Source of the DNA: Pseudocercospora fijiensis CIRAD86
Taxonomy: Eukaryota; Ascomycota; Dothideomycetes; Mycosphaerellales; Mycosphaerellaceae
DNA: 64,000 bases
Assembly (NCBI RefSeq): GCF_000340215.1
Contig: NW_006921550.1
Coordinates: 186,001-250,000 of the forward strand
Direction: 5' to 3'
Shown here: positions 1 through 11,162 of the stretch, piece after piece
Position numbering within the stretch: the first letter of the stretch is position 1
How the letters are laid out: each line of letters begins with the position of its first letter
Translations under genes and position numbers: made by a program
The notes under the pieces: generated by a model
The model's database searches: none
The model's input: the letters and a program-made list of their open reading frames with translations, nothing else
Told to the model about the DNA's origin: nothing

Positions 1-260
1 AAGAAAGGAGGTTACCTAATAACCCAATCACTCCATACTGTCAGCAATACCAAATACTGGACAATGGACATGCGAACTGGGTCGGCGATGACAATGGAGA
101 ACCGATCATCATCGACCTAGAAGAGGACGATCCGAACTTCTCCGCTTACGAGAGCGCTGGCATTGCCTCGACGAACTCTAAGAGAGGTATCGCCGGGAGC
201 TGCCACTGCCAATGGATGAGCGGCGTAGACGAGGACGACCCAACCAAGCGAAGGCGATGA
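1..260 (+). CDS. 3' end of an unidentified protein-coding gene (partial)
   Basis: An open frame without stops runs from position 3 to a TGA at 258-260 and so continues upstream of the window. It encodes about 85 residues: an acidic stretch (IIIDLEEDDPNF), a CHC motif near the end, and a basic tail ending DPTKRRR. The codons look like those of the neighbouring genes and the frame is free of RIP-type stops, so it is read as a true last exon. I do not recognise the family and no domain can be named from this piece. An upstream splice site could lie inside the visible part. Confidence 0.55.
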   Translation, partial: ERRLPNNPITPYCQQYQILDNGHANWVGDDNGEPIIIDLEEDDPNFSAYESAGIASTNSKRGIAGSCHCQWMSGVDEDDPTKRRR

Positions 261-1153
261 CACTCGAACTCACCTTCCCCATAACGACTTACATGCCGGC
301 GTTTGCAATTTTATTCTCTTTATTCAGATCTTGACACGATCGCACAGCACTGGCCGGAGCTTTTTCACTTTTTCTTGTTGGTTTCTTGCAAGACCGAATA
401 CAGGAGTTGGGAGTCAGACTAGGACATATTGGCATGGACAAACGCAGAGTGCGACATGGGAATGAGCGATGGAGCTGGTGTTCTTTTTGTTGTTTTGTTC
501 TGGAACTCGACTGCTGACGAAAAGCGGAGTTTTTGTTGCGTGTGTTTGATAGTGAGTGACTCGTGAGTGAGACCACACGTACCGTATACTCTGGACGTGG
601 ACTGGCATATCTTGGCGCGCATGTAGCGAGTTCCGAGAAAGAGCTTTGATGAGCATACAATTATGCTATACCTTGTGAGGTTTACTGGGCGTGTCATTTT
701 CCAGTGGTGTGTCGTACAGTGAGGATGTGTTCGGGTCTTTCGAGGAGAGGAAAGGAAAGGAAAGGCCTGGCCATTTCTTGCGCGGCTTTTGCCATGCCGA
801 AGACTATAGCACGTACTGTGGTGTGATCAGTGATATTGTGAAAGGCTGACATGTGACGCCAACCGCACCTTCTTAAATGAGAAATTTGACTTTTAAACTT
901 CCACAATCCCTGCCACTTCTTCTTCACGCCTTCCACCTCAAAAGCTTAAGTGAATAGGTCGGCTGCGATGCAGAGTGAATCGCACTTGCTTTGACCATCC
1001 AACCAACCAGCGCTTTCTGACCTGGACTTCAACTTGAACATGACTTCTTGCCTTCACCAACGCCTCGACCCTGCCAGCCATATTCCATAACGCGAGCAAC
1101 GAAGCAAAACCTCGAGACCGACAAGCCATTTTCGTCTGCGCATACGACTCAAA
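261..1153. other. intergenic region, no gene seen
   Basis: This is the 3' flank of the partial gene and the promoter side of TAD2. Frames on the minus strand are short, low-complexity in composition and overlap each other without any family resemblance. No tRNA or repeat was recognised apart from a small GGAAA run near 748-765. Confidence 0.5.
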
Positions 1154-2050
1154 ATGGTCTTCGGTCCCATCCCAAACCGCGAGTACCATGAAGGTTTCAT
1201 GAGGAAAGCCATCGAAATGGCACAATTCGCCCTCGCCAGCGACGAGACACCGGTCGGATGCGTTTTCGTGCATAACGGAGAAGTCATCGGACGTGGTATC
1301 AATGGCACAAACGCCAGTCTGAATGTGAGTTCCTTCTTCAAAAAGTCTCTTCCAATCCAGATCCAAAACTAATCCAGAAATTCCTTCCAAGGGTACCCGC
1401 CACGCGGAATTTGTCGCTCTCGCTGAGATCATGGCTCATCATCCACAATCGATTTTGCACGAGACCGACTTATACGTGACCGTGGAGCCCTGCATCATGT
1501 GCGCCTCCGCACTGCGACAATACGGGATCCGAGCCGTGTATTTCGGCTGCTTGAATGATAGATTTGGGGGCTGTGGAGGCGTAATGAACATCCATTCGGA
1601 TCCGGGAATTGATAGTACTTTTCCTTGCTATGGTGGACTGTTCAGAGAGGAGGCGATCATGCTGCTCAGGCGCTTCTATGTCCAGGAGAATGAGAAAGGT
1701 ACGTGTGTCGCCAGGCATGCAATCGAGTTAGATGAGAGAGATGACTCACTAATGCTATTCTGTCGACAGCGCCTGACCCCAAGCCAAAGAAGAACAGAGA
1801 ACTCAAGACGGAAATCTTACCGGTCACCGTGACACCTACGACTGGAGCACCTACCAATGCTGCAGCAGCAGCTCGGGCAACGGCTGCAGCGAAAAGCGCT
1901 GCTTCGGCACCACCGCCGCAACTCATACCGATCCCAACTCCTGTGCTAGGTGCTCAGAATGCGACTCATAAGACTGCGCCTGTTGCTACTACGCCGCTTG
2001 CCACGCCGAGTATTGAACAGACTCCAGGGTCCAGCAAACCCAGTGCCTAG
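1154..2050 (+). CDS. TAD2: tRNA-specific adenosine deaminase subunit TAD2
   Basis: Three exons, 1154-1324, 1392-1698 and 1770-2050, give about 252 residues. TAD2 is the catalytic subunit of the TAD2-TAD3 deaminase that converts adenosine 34 to inosine in the tRNA anticodon. The cytidine deaminase fold is plain: the HAE motif (H61, E63) after GTR, and PCIMC (C91, C94), which supply the zinc ligands and the proton-shuttle glutamate. Intron 1 (gtgagt...ccaag) is placed so that SLN joins GTRHAE, the usual family sequence; intron 2 (gtacgt...gacag) has a CTAATG-like branch region. The C-terminal 80 or so residues are an Ala/Pro/Thr-rich tail beyond the fold, an extension that is not catalytic. The start is the first ATG before the conserved helix (HEGFMRKAIEMA). 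Confidence 0.9.
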
Positions 2051-2921
2051 TAGTCTTGGGGCACTGATACGCTACGACCCGTGGTGAGGCTTCCGAATAG
2101 GGAGGCATATGATCAGAAATGGCGTGGTGGGCAGTGATGTGCGCGACAGGAAGGTGGGAGAAGGAACTCGACATGTCTATCGGTCATCGACACCTCGTAT
2201 CGTCGGGAGACAGACACGAGTATATCAGCATATACTGGACACAGCCGTGTGCTACAGCTTTATGCGAAGTAGGCCCTCCAGACGAGCCACGAGGAGGGAG
2301 GGCATTGCGAGTAGAGCTTTCCACCAGCATTGAGAAAAGCAGCCCCAGAAAGAACAGGTAGATATAGAGAGCACCGAGCATATAACAGGAATGATAGCTT
2401 GCTCCAAATGATGAGAAGTTTTTTTTTCTCTTTTCGCAAAGACGTAGACTTGCTGAACAGGGTATCCCACTCCGACCCAAACCGCTATGCTCCTGATTTT
2501 CCACCAAGAAGTAAGTCACAACAACAACAACAAGAACATCACATATGTTACACTTAGCGAGCATCTCTCTTCGCCTCGCCGCCGTGGACCATTGCAATCA
2601 TCTGTCTCGTCTCATCCCGTCCCATTTCCAGTTTGTCGTCGCCTTTGCGTGGAGTACCTAGCCGGCTTGCGGCATACCTAGCGAGGTAGATTCTTTTCCT
2701 CCCCTCGGTGAATTTCCATCCACTCCAGCCGGCGTAGCGCACACGGCGCGTCCAGTCCAGTCCAGTCCAGTCCAGCCACTCCGGTGGCGGCGCTCCTTGT
2801 CATCGTAGCAAGCACTAGGAATATCCTGCTCCTGTCTGCATAATAACACACATCACTTTTTATCAGGTCGGGTAGGTTAGGTCACATGGGACAAAATTTT
2901 CGTTTCGTGCACCTGCCGCTT
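2051..2921. other. intergenic region between converging TAD2 and YAK1
   Basis: Two genes converge here, so it holds both 3' ends. No gene was recognised. It contains a poly-T run near 2419-2427, a CAACAA run near 2518-2531 and the TCCAG tandem repeat listed separately. Confidence 0.5.
2751..2775. repeat. TCCAG pentanucleotide microsatellite
   Basis: Five perfect tandem copies of TCCAG lie in the convergent intergenic region. They have no coding role. Confidence 0.85.
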
Positions 2922-5884
2922 TCACACTCCACTACCATTCCAACCACCGCCCTGAGCGCCCTGACCATTCCAACCTTCTTCCAAAGACCGATCTTCCAGC
3001 ATTCGGACGAAATTACGGTCCTGTCCTTGTGCGCCGTGTCTGCTGCCGCCTCCGGCACGACTCGTTCTCCTTCGGCCGATAGATGCTACGTCCGACGCGC
3101 TTTGTCCTTCTGCTGGAGGAGGGTAATATGCCGGGGACGGTTGTAATCTAATCGGTTGGGACGGATCGAGATGCGAAACAACCCGTTGTAATGCAGGCGG
3201 AATGCCATTGCCGTCCATTGTGCTGGCTCTTTGTCGACCGACTGCGGCACGCGTGGTCGCTTGCGCGTATAGGTTAGGCTGTTGTGGCTGTGCGTAAGGA
3301 TGCATGCCGGCCGCTGGAGGTGGCTGTTGAATCATGGGCACTTGCTGTCCGTACGCTGATGCCGAGGGTGGGTTTGAGGGGTATGGCGGTGGTGCGCCTT
3401 GATGGCTCGGACTGTACATGTTCGAGTACATCGCAGCTTGCTGCTGCTGCTGCTGTTGCTGCTGCGCAACCTGCGGTGTCGTCGGATAACCTGGACTCAT
3501 GCCGTGCATGGCATTAGCGTATGCTGCATTAGCGGATTGCTGCATTTGCGCGGCCTGTGCCTGCTGTGCTCGTTGTCGCGATAATGCTTCCGCTTGCTGC
3601 TGTTGCTGCACACCAGGTGCCGGTGATCTTGAGCTATTCTTAAGACTCATTTGTGCTTGCGGCTGAAACGGTCCGGTGAACTTCTGCTGTGTGATGAAAG
3701 GATGTGTTCGTGCTTGTTGCGGTGTCCATCGCTCGAGCGGGTTTAGGTTCAGGAGACCATGAACGAAATCGATGAATGCTTCACGATTCGCCATTTCTAT
3801 GGCGTGTCAGTGATGTTGGAGATGTGTGGATTCGCATTCAGCTCACCTCTTTCCATCTCATTCTGCTTCATGCCTTTCCTTGGCATGGGATAAGCCCGAA
3901 TGATGTCCGGGAGTCGAGTTTGCTGGAAGTACTTTTTGCTCGGCTGTTCTTTGGTGCCATGTTCCCTAGAATACTGCTCCATCGATTTCAGCCTATAAGT
4001 TCTACGTCCAAACTCATCGTGCACCTTTTCGAAGAATTCGCCAGATTGCTTGCCGACCTCCAACATCCAGTTTGGCGGAAGGCCTAGCATTTCTGTTATC
4101 CGCGAGACTTGGTTGTATTCGGAAGAACCAGGAAATAGTGGTAGACCGAGGAACAACTCCACCACGATGCAGCCAAGTGACCACATGTCTATCGCAGCCG
4201 AATAGGGAAGACCCAGCAGCACCTCCGGCGATCGGTAAAAGCGCGACTGGATGTAGGTATACACGGTCTGCCGTTCGTCACAAGCAGAACCAAAATCGAT
4301 AATTTTGATGATTGGACTCTCGAGGCTGCGTGATGTTAGTTCAGCTCGTCGACAAACTTCAAGAACTCACTTTTTGAGCAAAATGTTTTCGGGCTTCAAA
4401 TCGCAATGTATCAGCTTGGCCTTGCTGAGTAGACACAAGCCATTCAGTAGCTGCTGGGCAAACACGCGCACAAGTGTCGTGCTCAAGCCTCTGAACTGAT
4501 TCTGCTTGATCAACTCGTAAAGATTGACTGATAAGAGCTCAAACACCAGACACAAATGCTGTCTGTGGATGAATGTATCTTTCAGCCTCAAAATGTGGTG
4601 GTCGTCATTCTTATCCATTCTCCCGTTCAACAGATCCAACACCGACACCTCCATCATGCTCTGATTGAAGTATGCTGTTTTGTTCTTCACCACCTTCACT
4701 GCCACAACTTCCTGAGTCTTCAAGTTTTGGCACTTCACCACCTGCCCGAACGTGCCTTGGCCTAGCACATCCAGGATCAGGTATCTGTTCTTGTGGTTTG
4801 TCTCCTCCGAGCCGAGAATATCGTTCACGTAGAGAATGTAATCGCTATCCTCGTTGTCGTATCCGTCATTCTTGACTCCTTTGCTCGGCTTGGTGAGCAC
4901 TCGGCGCGGATTTCGCGAGCTCTCGTACTGGAACGATGGGTTACATATTCGGTAGGTCGCTGGCAAATGCGATGTAAGTGCTTGAAGAGGACTGATGAAG
5001 CCTCCCTCAGGATTCGCTCTTCGGAAGGGCGGTTGGGAGTTCACTCTCGCGTCCAAATCCGCCGTGTCGTATACCCTCTGAAACTGCGGCACAATATCCG
5101 CATTCCCTGGCGCCGAAGTAGGCTTCTTCTCAGGCTCTGGCTCATTTCCAAAAACGGCATTCAGCTGCTGTGTCGCAGATTGTGGGTAGTATGAGGCAGG
5201 CGACATTGCAGATTGCAGAGGCGGCAGCTGCGAATTCTGTGCTCGCGACGAAGAGGCGGGGGAAGCGTAGTATCTGCCTTGTTGCGTGGGCGAAGCATAC
5301 TGAGTCTGCCTGCTGGGAGATTGGCGCGCGGATTGCTGCGGGGTGTATGAGGTATAGTGGTTGGAGGGGATGTGGTGGTGCTGAGGCGGGCTCGCAAACG
5401 TATTGGGCGAGGTGTTCATGGGCGAATATCGCAATCGCTGAGAGGCGTCGTCGTGCTGCGGGTGGGCAGGCAGATATTGCGCGGACAGCCTGGTGGTGTT
5501 GGGCGGGCGCGAGTACTTTTGCTGGTTGAAGGGATCGGCGTCGGTGTCAATGTCCATTTCGCTGCCATTGTACTCCATGTTTGCGTTGCGCGTGCGGTCG
5601 GGCAGAGCAGTGCTTGCTGGGGGTGGGGCGGAGGTGGTCGAGGGCGACTGCAACGAGAGGGTCTGCAACGGCGTGGACAGCTGCGTCTGGGTCTGCTTCT
5701 GGCCGTGGGTGTGGATGTGCCCGTGAGACGGCGTGGGCGCTGCTCCTGCTACGTTGCTGTCATATCGATCCGCAAGCGACGAGTCAGAAGGTGCAGATAC
5801 AGGTGCAGGCGCGGGAGCAGGAGCAGGAGCAGGAGCAGTCGGGACAGGAGCAGGAGCAGGAGCGGGAGCAGGAGCAGTTTCCAT
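2922..5884 (-). CDS. YAK1: dual-specificity protein kinase YAK1 (DYRK family)
   Basis: Three exons on the minus strand, 5884-4371, 4325-3847 and 3796-2922, encode about 955 residues. YAK1 is a nutrient- and stress-responsive kinase acting against the PKA growth pathway in yeasts. The kinase domain spans roughly residues 368-697: GQGTFGQV glycine loop, VAVKVVK lysine, HCDLKPEN catalytic loop, IDFGSA, and the activation loop [16 protein letters not shown] whose YTY is the DYRK autophosphorylation motif. The 365-residue N-terminus is disordered, opening with Pro-Ala repeats; the C-terminal tail is Gln-rich with a pure polyQ run. The frame is open further upstream but only from a TTG (5914); the first ATG is at 5884. 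Both introns (46 and 50 bp) begin GTGAG and join conserved kinase sequence ([22 protein letters not shown]). Confidence 0.93.
3435..3470 (-). repeat. polyglutamine-coding trinucleotide tract in YAK1
   Basis: Repeated CTG/TTG on the plus strand reads as CAG/CAA in YAK1 and codes a run of nine Gln in the C-terminal tail. Such tracts vary in length between strains. Confidence 0.8.
5790..5884 (-). repeat. Pro-Ala-coding hexanucleotide tract at the YAK1 N-terminus
   Basis: GGAGCA-type hexamers on the plus strand code alternating Pro-Ala in the first 30 residues of YAK1, broken by a PVPT segment. This is low-complexity coding sequence prone to expansion. Confidence 0.8.
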
Positions 5885-7322
5885 TGAAGATGCGGGCGGC
5901 GAGGCGAACAACAACTCTCAGGTCAGGTCTGAGGCTCTGAGGCTCTCAGGTTGACCCAGCGCGGCGGAGGCGGAGCGAGGGAGGCCTACGACACTGCTTA
6001 TTCTAGCGCGCTCCAACACTCGATGTGGTTTCGGCGGTGCTGCGGTGCTGCGGCGCTCAGCACAACACAGCACAGCACAGCGCGCTCTCGGGAACCGCGT
6101 GGGGACTCGACAGCGCTTGCGGTCGCGGTCGCGGTGGTGGTGGAGGCCCAACGCTCGACTCCGCGATGACGAGGTGAGCGCGTAAAGCTCGGTCCCGCTT
6201 CTCCAGTCCAGTCCAGGACTTGGGCGGCAGAGGCACAGCGGACCACGGCGGGCGTCAATGGATCTCGCGATGTGATATTTGTGTCGCATGCAGCGCCGGG
6301 ATGCAGCGCCCGCAGCCTGGAGCTCTGAACAGAAGCGTCGTGTACGCGAGTAGGCAGTGCGGCGGCGGCAGCGTGGTGAAGGGTCGGCGGAGTGGAACAG
6401 ACAAGCGACTAGAATACGATTGGCAAACTCTACTTCCTAGTCCTACTCCTACTCCTACACCAATTCTACGCATATCGATATCGCGTCAATCAGCACTGCG
6501 CAGTCAGCATCACCAACCCACGCCATTGGTCGCTCAAAGCGAGCACCTCTCCTCGAGCCCAACACGCCACGAAACAGGCCATTTCCAAACGACGGACGTG
6601 GCATGAGACGTGTTCCGGACGTGGAGCGAACAGTCGCGACTAGCACTAGAATATCGTAACCGCTTCCGTCTAGGATGGGTCCATACACCCCGTGAACCCT
6701 GGTCGTGCCGCGTACCGGCTGGCCATCAAGATCATCTGAGATATCGACTGCCTCCAACGACCTGACGTCCAAACTGCAAATCCATTGACGGCACACTCTC
6801 CTCCCACAAGATGTCGACGTGGCAAGGAGGATGATAGTGACGCTGCAATATGACGCTTCTATACATCCACCAATGAGGCCCACGCTCACGCATAATGACA
6901 TGTCTGGAGAGCAGATACCCCTACAGATTCAGGATAAGGCGAGGTGCTATTTGTTGTCATCCTGGAAGGATCATGATATGAGTACAAGTCTCACAGTATC
7001 TTGACCTGTGCCGCCCTTTGCTTCCCTCTATACAAATACATACAACCCGCCTCCCCAACTTGCACCCCAAGAAGGGAAGGGGAAATCTCGGCGCCAATAC
7101 CTATATCCATACCCATGCCCATACCCAATACCGCCATGCTTCTATCTTATGTCCATTCCATTCCAACCATGCCATCAACTAACTGTATGAGAGAAAATTT
7201 TATCATACACCCTCCCTCCATGGGAGTCAAGGAAACCGCCATCAAATGAGGCCGAAATACAAATGCCGTCACAGAAATCGCTACAACGCAACACAGCAGT
7301 AAAGACAGGATGCGATACGCTT
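5885..7322. other. intergenic region upstream of YAK1 and downstream of the DUF1765 gene
   Basis: It holds the YAK1 promoter side and the 3' flank of the DUF1765 gene. A TCCTAC tandem stretch lies near 6434-6458 and imperfect CACAG repeats near 6060-6080. Frames here (up to 148 codons at 6455-6901 minus) show no family resemblance and are probably not genes. Confidence 0.45.
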
Positions 7323-10300
7323 TTAAGAAGGTCGTTTAAAGACCTCAACACCAAGAGTCGGAGTTTCAACCCATTTTCGATTCGTGACGCCTTCTTTCAT
7401 TCGTCTGTCGAAGAAACTTTGGCATTCGCCGACCACCATCGTCCATTCGGCAAGCGCTCTGCCAGAATACTTAGCTCTCGCTACGCTCTCGCCGCGAGGT
7501 TGAAGTGGTTTGCCCATCGCAGCAGCTGGCCTGGACTTGTTGTGGCTTTCAAGCAGACGCTGAGCTGGGCCAGGAAGGCGCGGTGGGAACAGCCTCATCT
7601 GCGGATGCTGCTTGCAACTCGGATGGAACTCGAGGGAGAACTTGAAGGACAGACTACGATGTGTCGGCTGTGCAGCTATGCTACATTCTCCCGTCGGAGG
7701 AGAGGCGAAGTCAGTCGCGAATCGGTTGAGGCCAAGAGGGTTCGCAGCACCCGGTGCTGGAGCGTCGGTTCGCTTTGGCACAGGTCCGTGTGGTTTCGAT
7801 CGAGTCTTTGAGTTGCCACCACCACCGATCATTTTGCGAAGGAAGCCACCAATGCCCTTGCCGCTTGAGTCAGTATCGGAATCCATATTAGAACCCGACG
7901 ATTCGGGCCTGGCGTCAATCGAATCTGCCAGTTTAGAATGAGGGGATGAATGCTTGGCCATGTGCATGGGAGAGTCTCTCAAGAGGCCATCGAAGGTCAG
8001 GAAGGAGCCTCCCGGGCTTACGATGTTGTCCGTCCGCACGATGAGAAGTCTTCGGCCCGGCGCTGGGTGACATGGACCTGTATCAGGTTGCATATGATTC
8101 ATGCGACTTGCCTGATCTGACAAGTAGAGGTAATGCGACCATGCCTTCTGCAGTCGATCTTGCATCATCTCCAAAATTGTGAGATCACAATTGCCCTCTT
8201 CGCCGTCAAACCTGCCAACTCTCCAGCACAGTAGACGCATGTAGTAGGCCCGGACCATCGGACACCAATGATTGAATCTACTCTCAAAGACGTCGGGATC
8301 CAGCAGGAGATTGACGCAGAGGTCTATCTTTCTACCAGTGTCCGCAATGACCATGTTCCAGATTGTGAAAAGGAAGGCATACAGCCGAATCTCAGTCATG
8401 GTGTTCTCGCTGTCAATCATCTTTCTGCAGACCGTTTGCCAGAAATCCGAGTCAACCAGGGGCGTATTCGTGTTGAGGCTCTCATAACGGATCATGATTG
8501 CCAGGGCTTCTTCCAGAAGGTCCAAAAGCGTGTAGCAAGCCGAGTGGTCAAACATCGAAGTACCCCGGGTGGCTGCATGTAAGAGGTCGTTGAAGGATTG
8601 CGCAAACAGCTCCCTCGCTATAGGATGGTCGGCTGTGCGCTCAGAAAGGAAGTCTCGTATTAACATTATTAGCCTATTCTCGGCCATGAGTCGTGTCGCA
8701 TTAGTGGGAGGAATGGGTAATGCATTCGCATGTGCATCCGGATTGCTCAAGACATCGTCGAAAGTAGGTGACGGAGTAGCATGTGCTGTATCGGGTTGCG
8801 CCTGGTTGGCATCTCGATGAATAGTCGCGTCCAAGTTGGCAAGAATCTGAGCATGTACAAGCAGCATTCCCGGAGAGCACATTCTCTCTCGCTTCGTGGT
8901 TGTTGGAGGTAGAAAGTCCGTGGCAAGAATGTGAAAGTGCTTTACGAAGACGTAAAATAGGTCACTTTCGCGACCACTCCAGCGCTCCACCCAGTGTCCC
9001 CACCACTGAATATTCATCGTGCCTAAAGGCAGTGGCGGAGGCGTTCGAATCTTCCGCATGTACTTCATCAAAGATACAAAGCCTAGGGAATGTAGCGCGG
9101 GGGGAAAGTTGGAAACAATCTCGGTGCAAGTGAGGTCCGGAATGTTGTCAAACTTGCCAATGCCGCTTTCTTGCAAGACGCGCCGCATGATATCCATCGG
9201 CAGGTCCCAGAGCCTGACCATTACATCTGCCATGCCGGGGACGAACATGAAAGCGTAGGCACACGCTTTGCCGCAGAAAGTTACAAGGCTCGCAGACGCG
9301 TTCCGTAGAGACATCTTGTCTACAACGAAGGCCATTTGCGCGCTCAAGTTCTGAACAAAGATGTTGCGCACATTATGATGAACAGAGTCTGCGAGAAAGT
9401 CGGAGGAACTAGACCCGAGAGAGGTGTTCGATCGACTGCCGGTACTCAACGAGACCTTGACGCGTTCAATGAGAGGACAGAAAGGTCCGGGCGAAAGTCT
9501 CCACTCTGGTCGCTCCATGATTGCGGATATGCCGTCGAGGATCACTGGTCGATCTGTACCGGATATCGACTGGTTGTTCCTGCCATGGAGCATTTCTATA
9601 AGGCCACACCACCACTTGTTCAGAATGCTGGTCCTTCGATCCAGATCCTCCGGACGTAGCGTCTTGTTGGATGGATGATTGGCATAAGTCCGCAACCAGG
9701 GAATCAAAGCGTTGCGCACGACGTTCGCCTTGAGGGATGTTGACTTTGAAGAGAACTTGGAAAAGTCTGCATCGAGTGTACGAAACTGATTCCATAGCTC
9801 ATCTTTCTTCTGTGACACGGAGAGAGGGCTAATGAGCTGCTTTTCGTGAGTGACCTTAGGGACAGGGACAGATCGATCAGTGGAAGCAGTCTGCGTGCGG
9901 AGCATAGGCAACCGGTCGGTAGAGAATGACTTTGGCAAAGCTGGTACAGCAGGCACCGACCCCACCGAAGGAAGAAGATGTCCTTTGCTGCCGTCGTTGG
10001 TTGCAACTTTGGAGAGCCCAGCATCACGCGTAGCCTTTCTACGAAGGAAAGTACCTTTGCGTGTAATTGCCGTAACAGGCTTCTGCGGCTCACCTTCATC
10101 ACTTGAGTGATGTGCGTCGTGCTCCCGATTCGCCTTTGTATCTTTTTGTGACTGTGACTTGATAGACTTTCTGCGCGAGATGAAAGACTTCCTACGACCT
10201 CCATCGGAGCTTTGACGAGTCGCCTCTACTTCAATCGGAGCTTCCGCAATCGGGGGAGTGATGCTATGCTTCTTGGTAGGTGAAGGCGAACGAGACGGCG

Positions 10301-10916
10301 AGGAGGGTGTCGAAGGGTACCATGATCGCCCGGAGAAGCGCCTCGAGAAGGACTTGTTCAGCGATGGTCGCTGGCTCGACGCAGGTGTGGTCGCGATCGT
10401 GGACGCGGTTCGATTCGATTCCAGGCTTGCTCTGGATTGAAGAATTGACCATGCTACTGTAGACACGCTACTCCTTGCGCAGTCTTGGTCTCGATATCTC
10501 ATTTGTCCGCTCTTTTCCAACTGAGCTACGATATCGCGCGCTTCTGGCGGTAGGTTATCTAGGCCATGCTCGTCAGGCGTGTTCCACCCAGAAGAGTCTG
10601 GCGGCGACGTGTCTGGCGGCGAGAGCTCAGCAGTCTCGTCATCCGAGTGCGTGGCATATCCGCGATCTGCCACAGCCTTGATCTCAAGCACCGCCGAGCC
10701 TCCAAAGTGCTGCTCTTTTGCGTCCGGCAAATACGTGTAGGAGGCTGCACGAGGAAGCTGCACTCCGTGATTTCGGTCGCCTTGCTGTGTCACGTCGCCA
10801 GCTGCATTCCGGTTGCTCAGCGAAGCCACCCGCGGTCGACCTCGACCTTTGCTGTCGCGCCGCCCAAAGCCTGCATCGTACTGCCCGCTTCTCTGATCCG
10901 TCGCAACAGCCGCCAT
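7323..10916 (-). CDS. DUF1765 (UPF0592-type) family protein
   Basis: A single uninterrupted exon of 1197 residues starts at the ATG at 10916. The N-terminal 400 residues are Ser/Arg-rich and disordered, with many SPS and RRKS patches that look like phosphorylation targets. The centre carries the conserved fungal block around ALIPWLRTYANHPSNKTLRPEDLDRR and a long alpha-helical region typical of the DUF1765 family, which has a weakly characterised role in fungi; some members are catalogued as UPF0592 membrane proteins. The tail contains Gly-rich and Pro-rich linkers, then an ordered C-terminus (LPGPAQRLLESHNKS and GRALAEWTMVVGECQSFFDRR). Family assignment comes from recalled sequence character, not a search. 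Function is unknown. Confidence 0.8.
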   Translation of the reverse strand: MAAVATDQRSGQYDAGFGRRDSKGRGRPRVASLSNRNAAGDVTQQGDRNHGVQLPRAASYTYLPDAKEQHFGGSAVLEIKAVADRGYATHSDDETAELSPPDTSPPDSSGWNTPDEHGLDNLPPEARDIVAQLEKSGQMRYRDQDCARSSVSTVAWSILQSRASLESNRTASTIATTPASSQRPSLNKSFSRRFSGRSWYPSTPSSPSRSPSPTKKHSITPPIAEAPIEVEATRQSSDGGRRKSFISRRKSIKSQSQKDTKANREHDAHHSSDEGEPQKPVTAITRKGTFLRRKATRDAGLSKVATNDGSKGHLLPSVGSVPAVPALPKSFSTDRLPMLRTQTASTDRSVPVPKVTHEKQLISPLSVSQKKDELWNQFRTLDADFSKFSSKSTSLKANVVRNALIPWLRTYANHPSNKTLRPEDLDRRTSILNKWWCGLIEMLHGRNNQSISGTDRPVILDGISAIMERPEWRLSPGPFCPLIERVKVSLSTGSRSNTSLGSSSSDFLADSVHHNVRNIFVQNLSAQMAFVVDKMSLRNASASLVTFCGKACAYAFMFVPGMADVMVRLWDLPMDIMRRVLQESGIGKFDNIPDLTCTEIVSNFPPALHSLGFVSLMKYMRKIRTPPPLPLGTMNIQWWGHWVERWSGRESDLFYVFVKHFHILATDFLPPTTTKRERMCSPGMLLVHAQILANLDATIHRDANQAQPDTAHATPSPTFDDVLSNPDAHANALPIPPTNATRLMAENRLIMLIRDFLSERTADHPIARELFAQSFNDLLHAATRGTSMFDHSACYTLLDLLEEALAIMIRYESLNTNTPLVDSDFWQTVCRKMIDSENTMTEIRLYAFLFTIWNMVIADTGRKIDLCVNLLLDPDVFESRFNHWCPMVRAYYMRLLCWRVGRFDGEEGNCDLTILEMMQDRLQKAWSHYLYLSDQASRMNHMQPDTGPCHPAPGRRLLIVRTDNIVSPGGSFLTFDGLLRDSPMHMAKHSSPHSKLADSIDARPESSGSNMDSDTDSSGKGIGGFLRKMIGGGGNSKTRSKPHGPVPKRTDAPAPGAANPLGLNRFATDFASPPTGECSIAAQPTHRSLSFKFSLEFHPSCKQHPQMRLFPPRLPGPAQRLLESHNKSRPAAAMGKPLQPRGESVARAKYSGRALAEWTMVVGECQSFFDRRMKEGVTNRKWVETPTLGVEVFKRPS

Positions 10917-11162
10917 GGTCCGGTCTTCTGTGTCGAAACACGACGATTGCCAGGAGGCTAAGCTTTTTCACGGCGAGTAATCCAGGATGGTGGACTCTCG
11001 AGTTCCTCTTCTACTGCTAATCCTCCATGTCCGAAGCTTTTGTGAGGAACGAGTGGCAGTGCTCTGGGTGAGCAATGAATAAGCCTCGAGAACCGGAAAC
11101 TTGGCAGCCTCTCGAGCGCAATCGCACGCGACTGTATCCGTGCCCGTGCGAATGGTAGGTGT

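Noticed and set aside
5357..5887. 176-codon plus frame opposite the YAK1 N-terminus
   Set aside because: It is the reverse of Pro/Ala/Gln-coding repeats and reads as Arg/Gly low complexity.
5885..5914. Extension of YAK1 upstream to 5914
   Set aside because: The codon at 5914 is TTG, not ATG; the first ATG is at 5884.
9704..10204. 166-codon minus frame inside the DUF1765 gene
   Set aside because: It is out of frame with and fully inside the 1197-residue gene, on the same strand, with no family resemblance.
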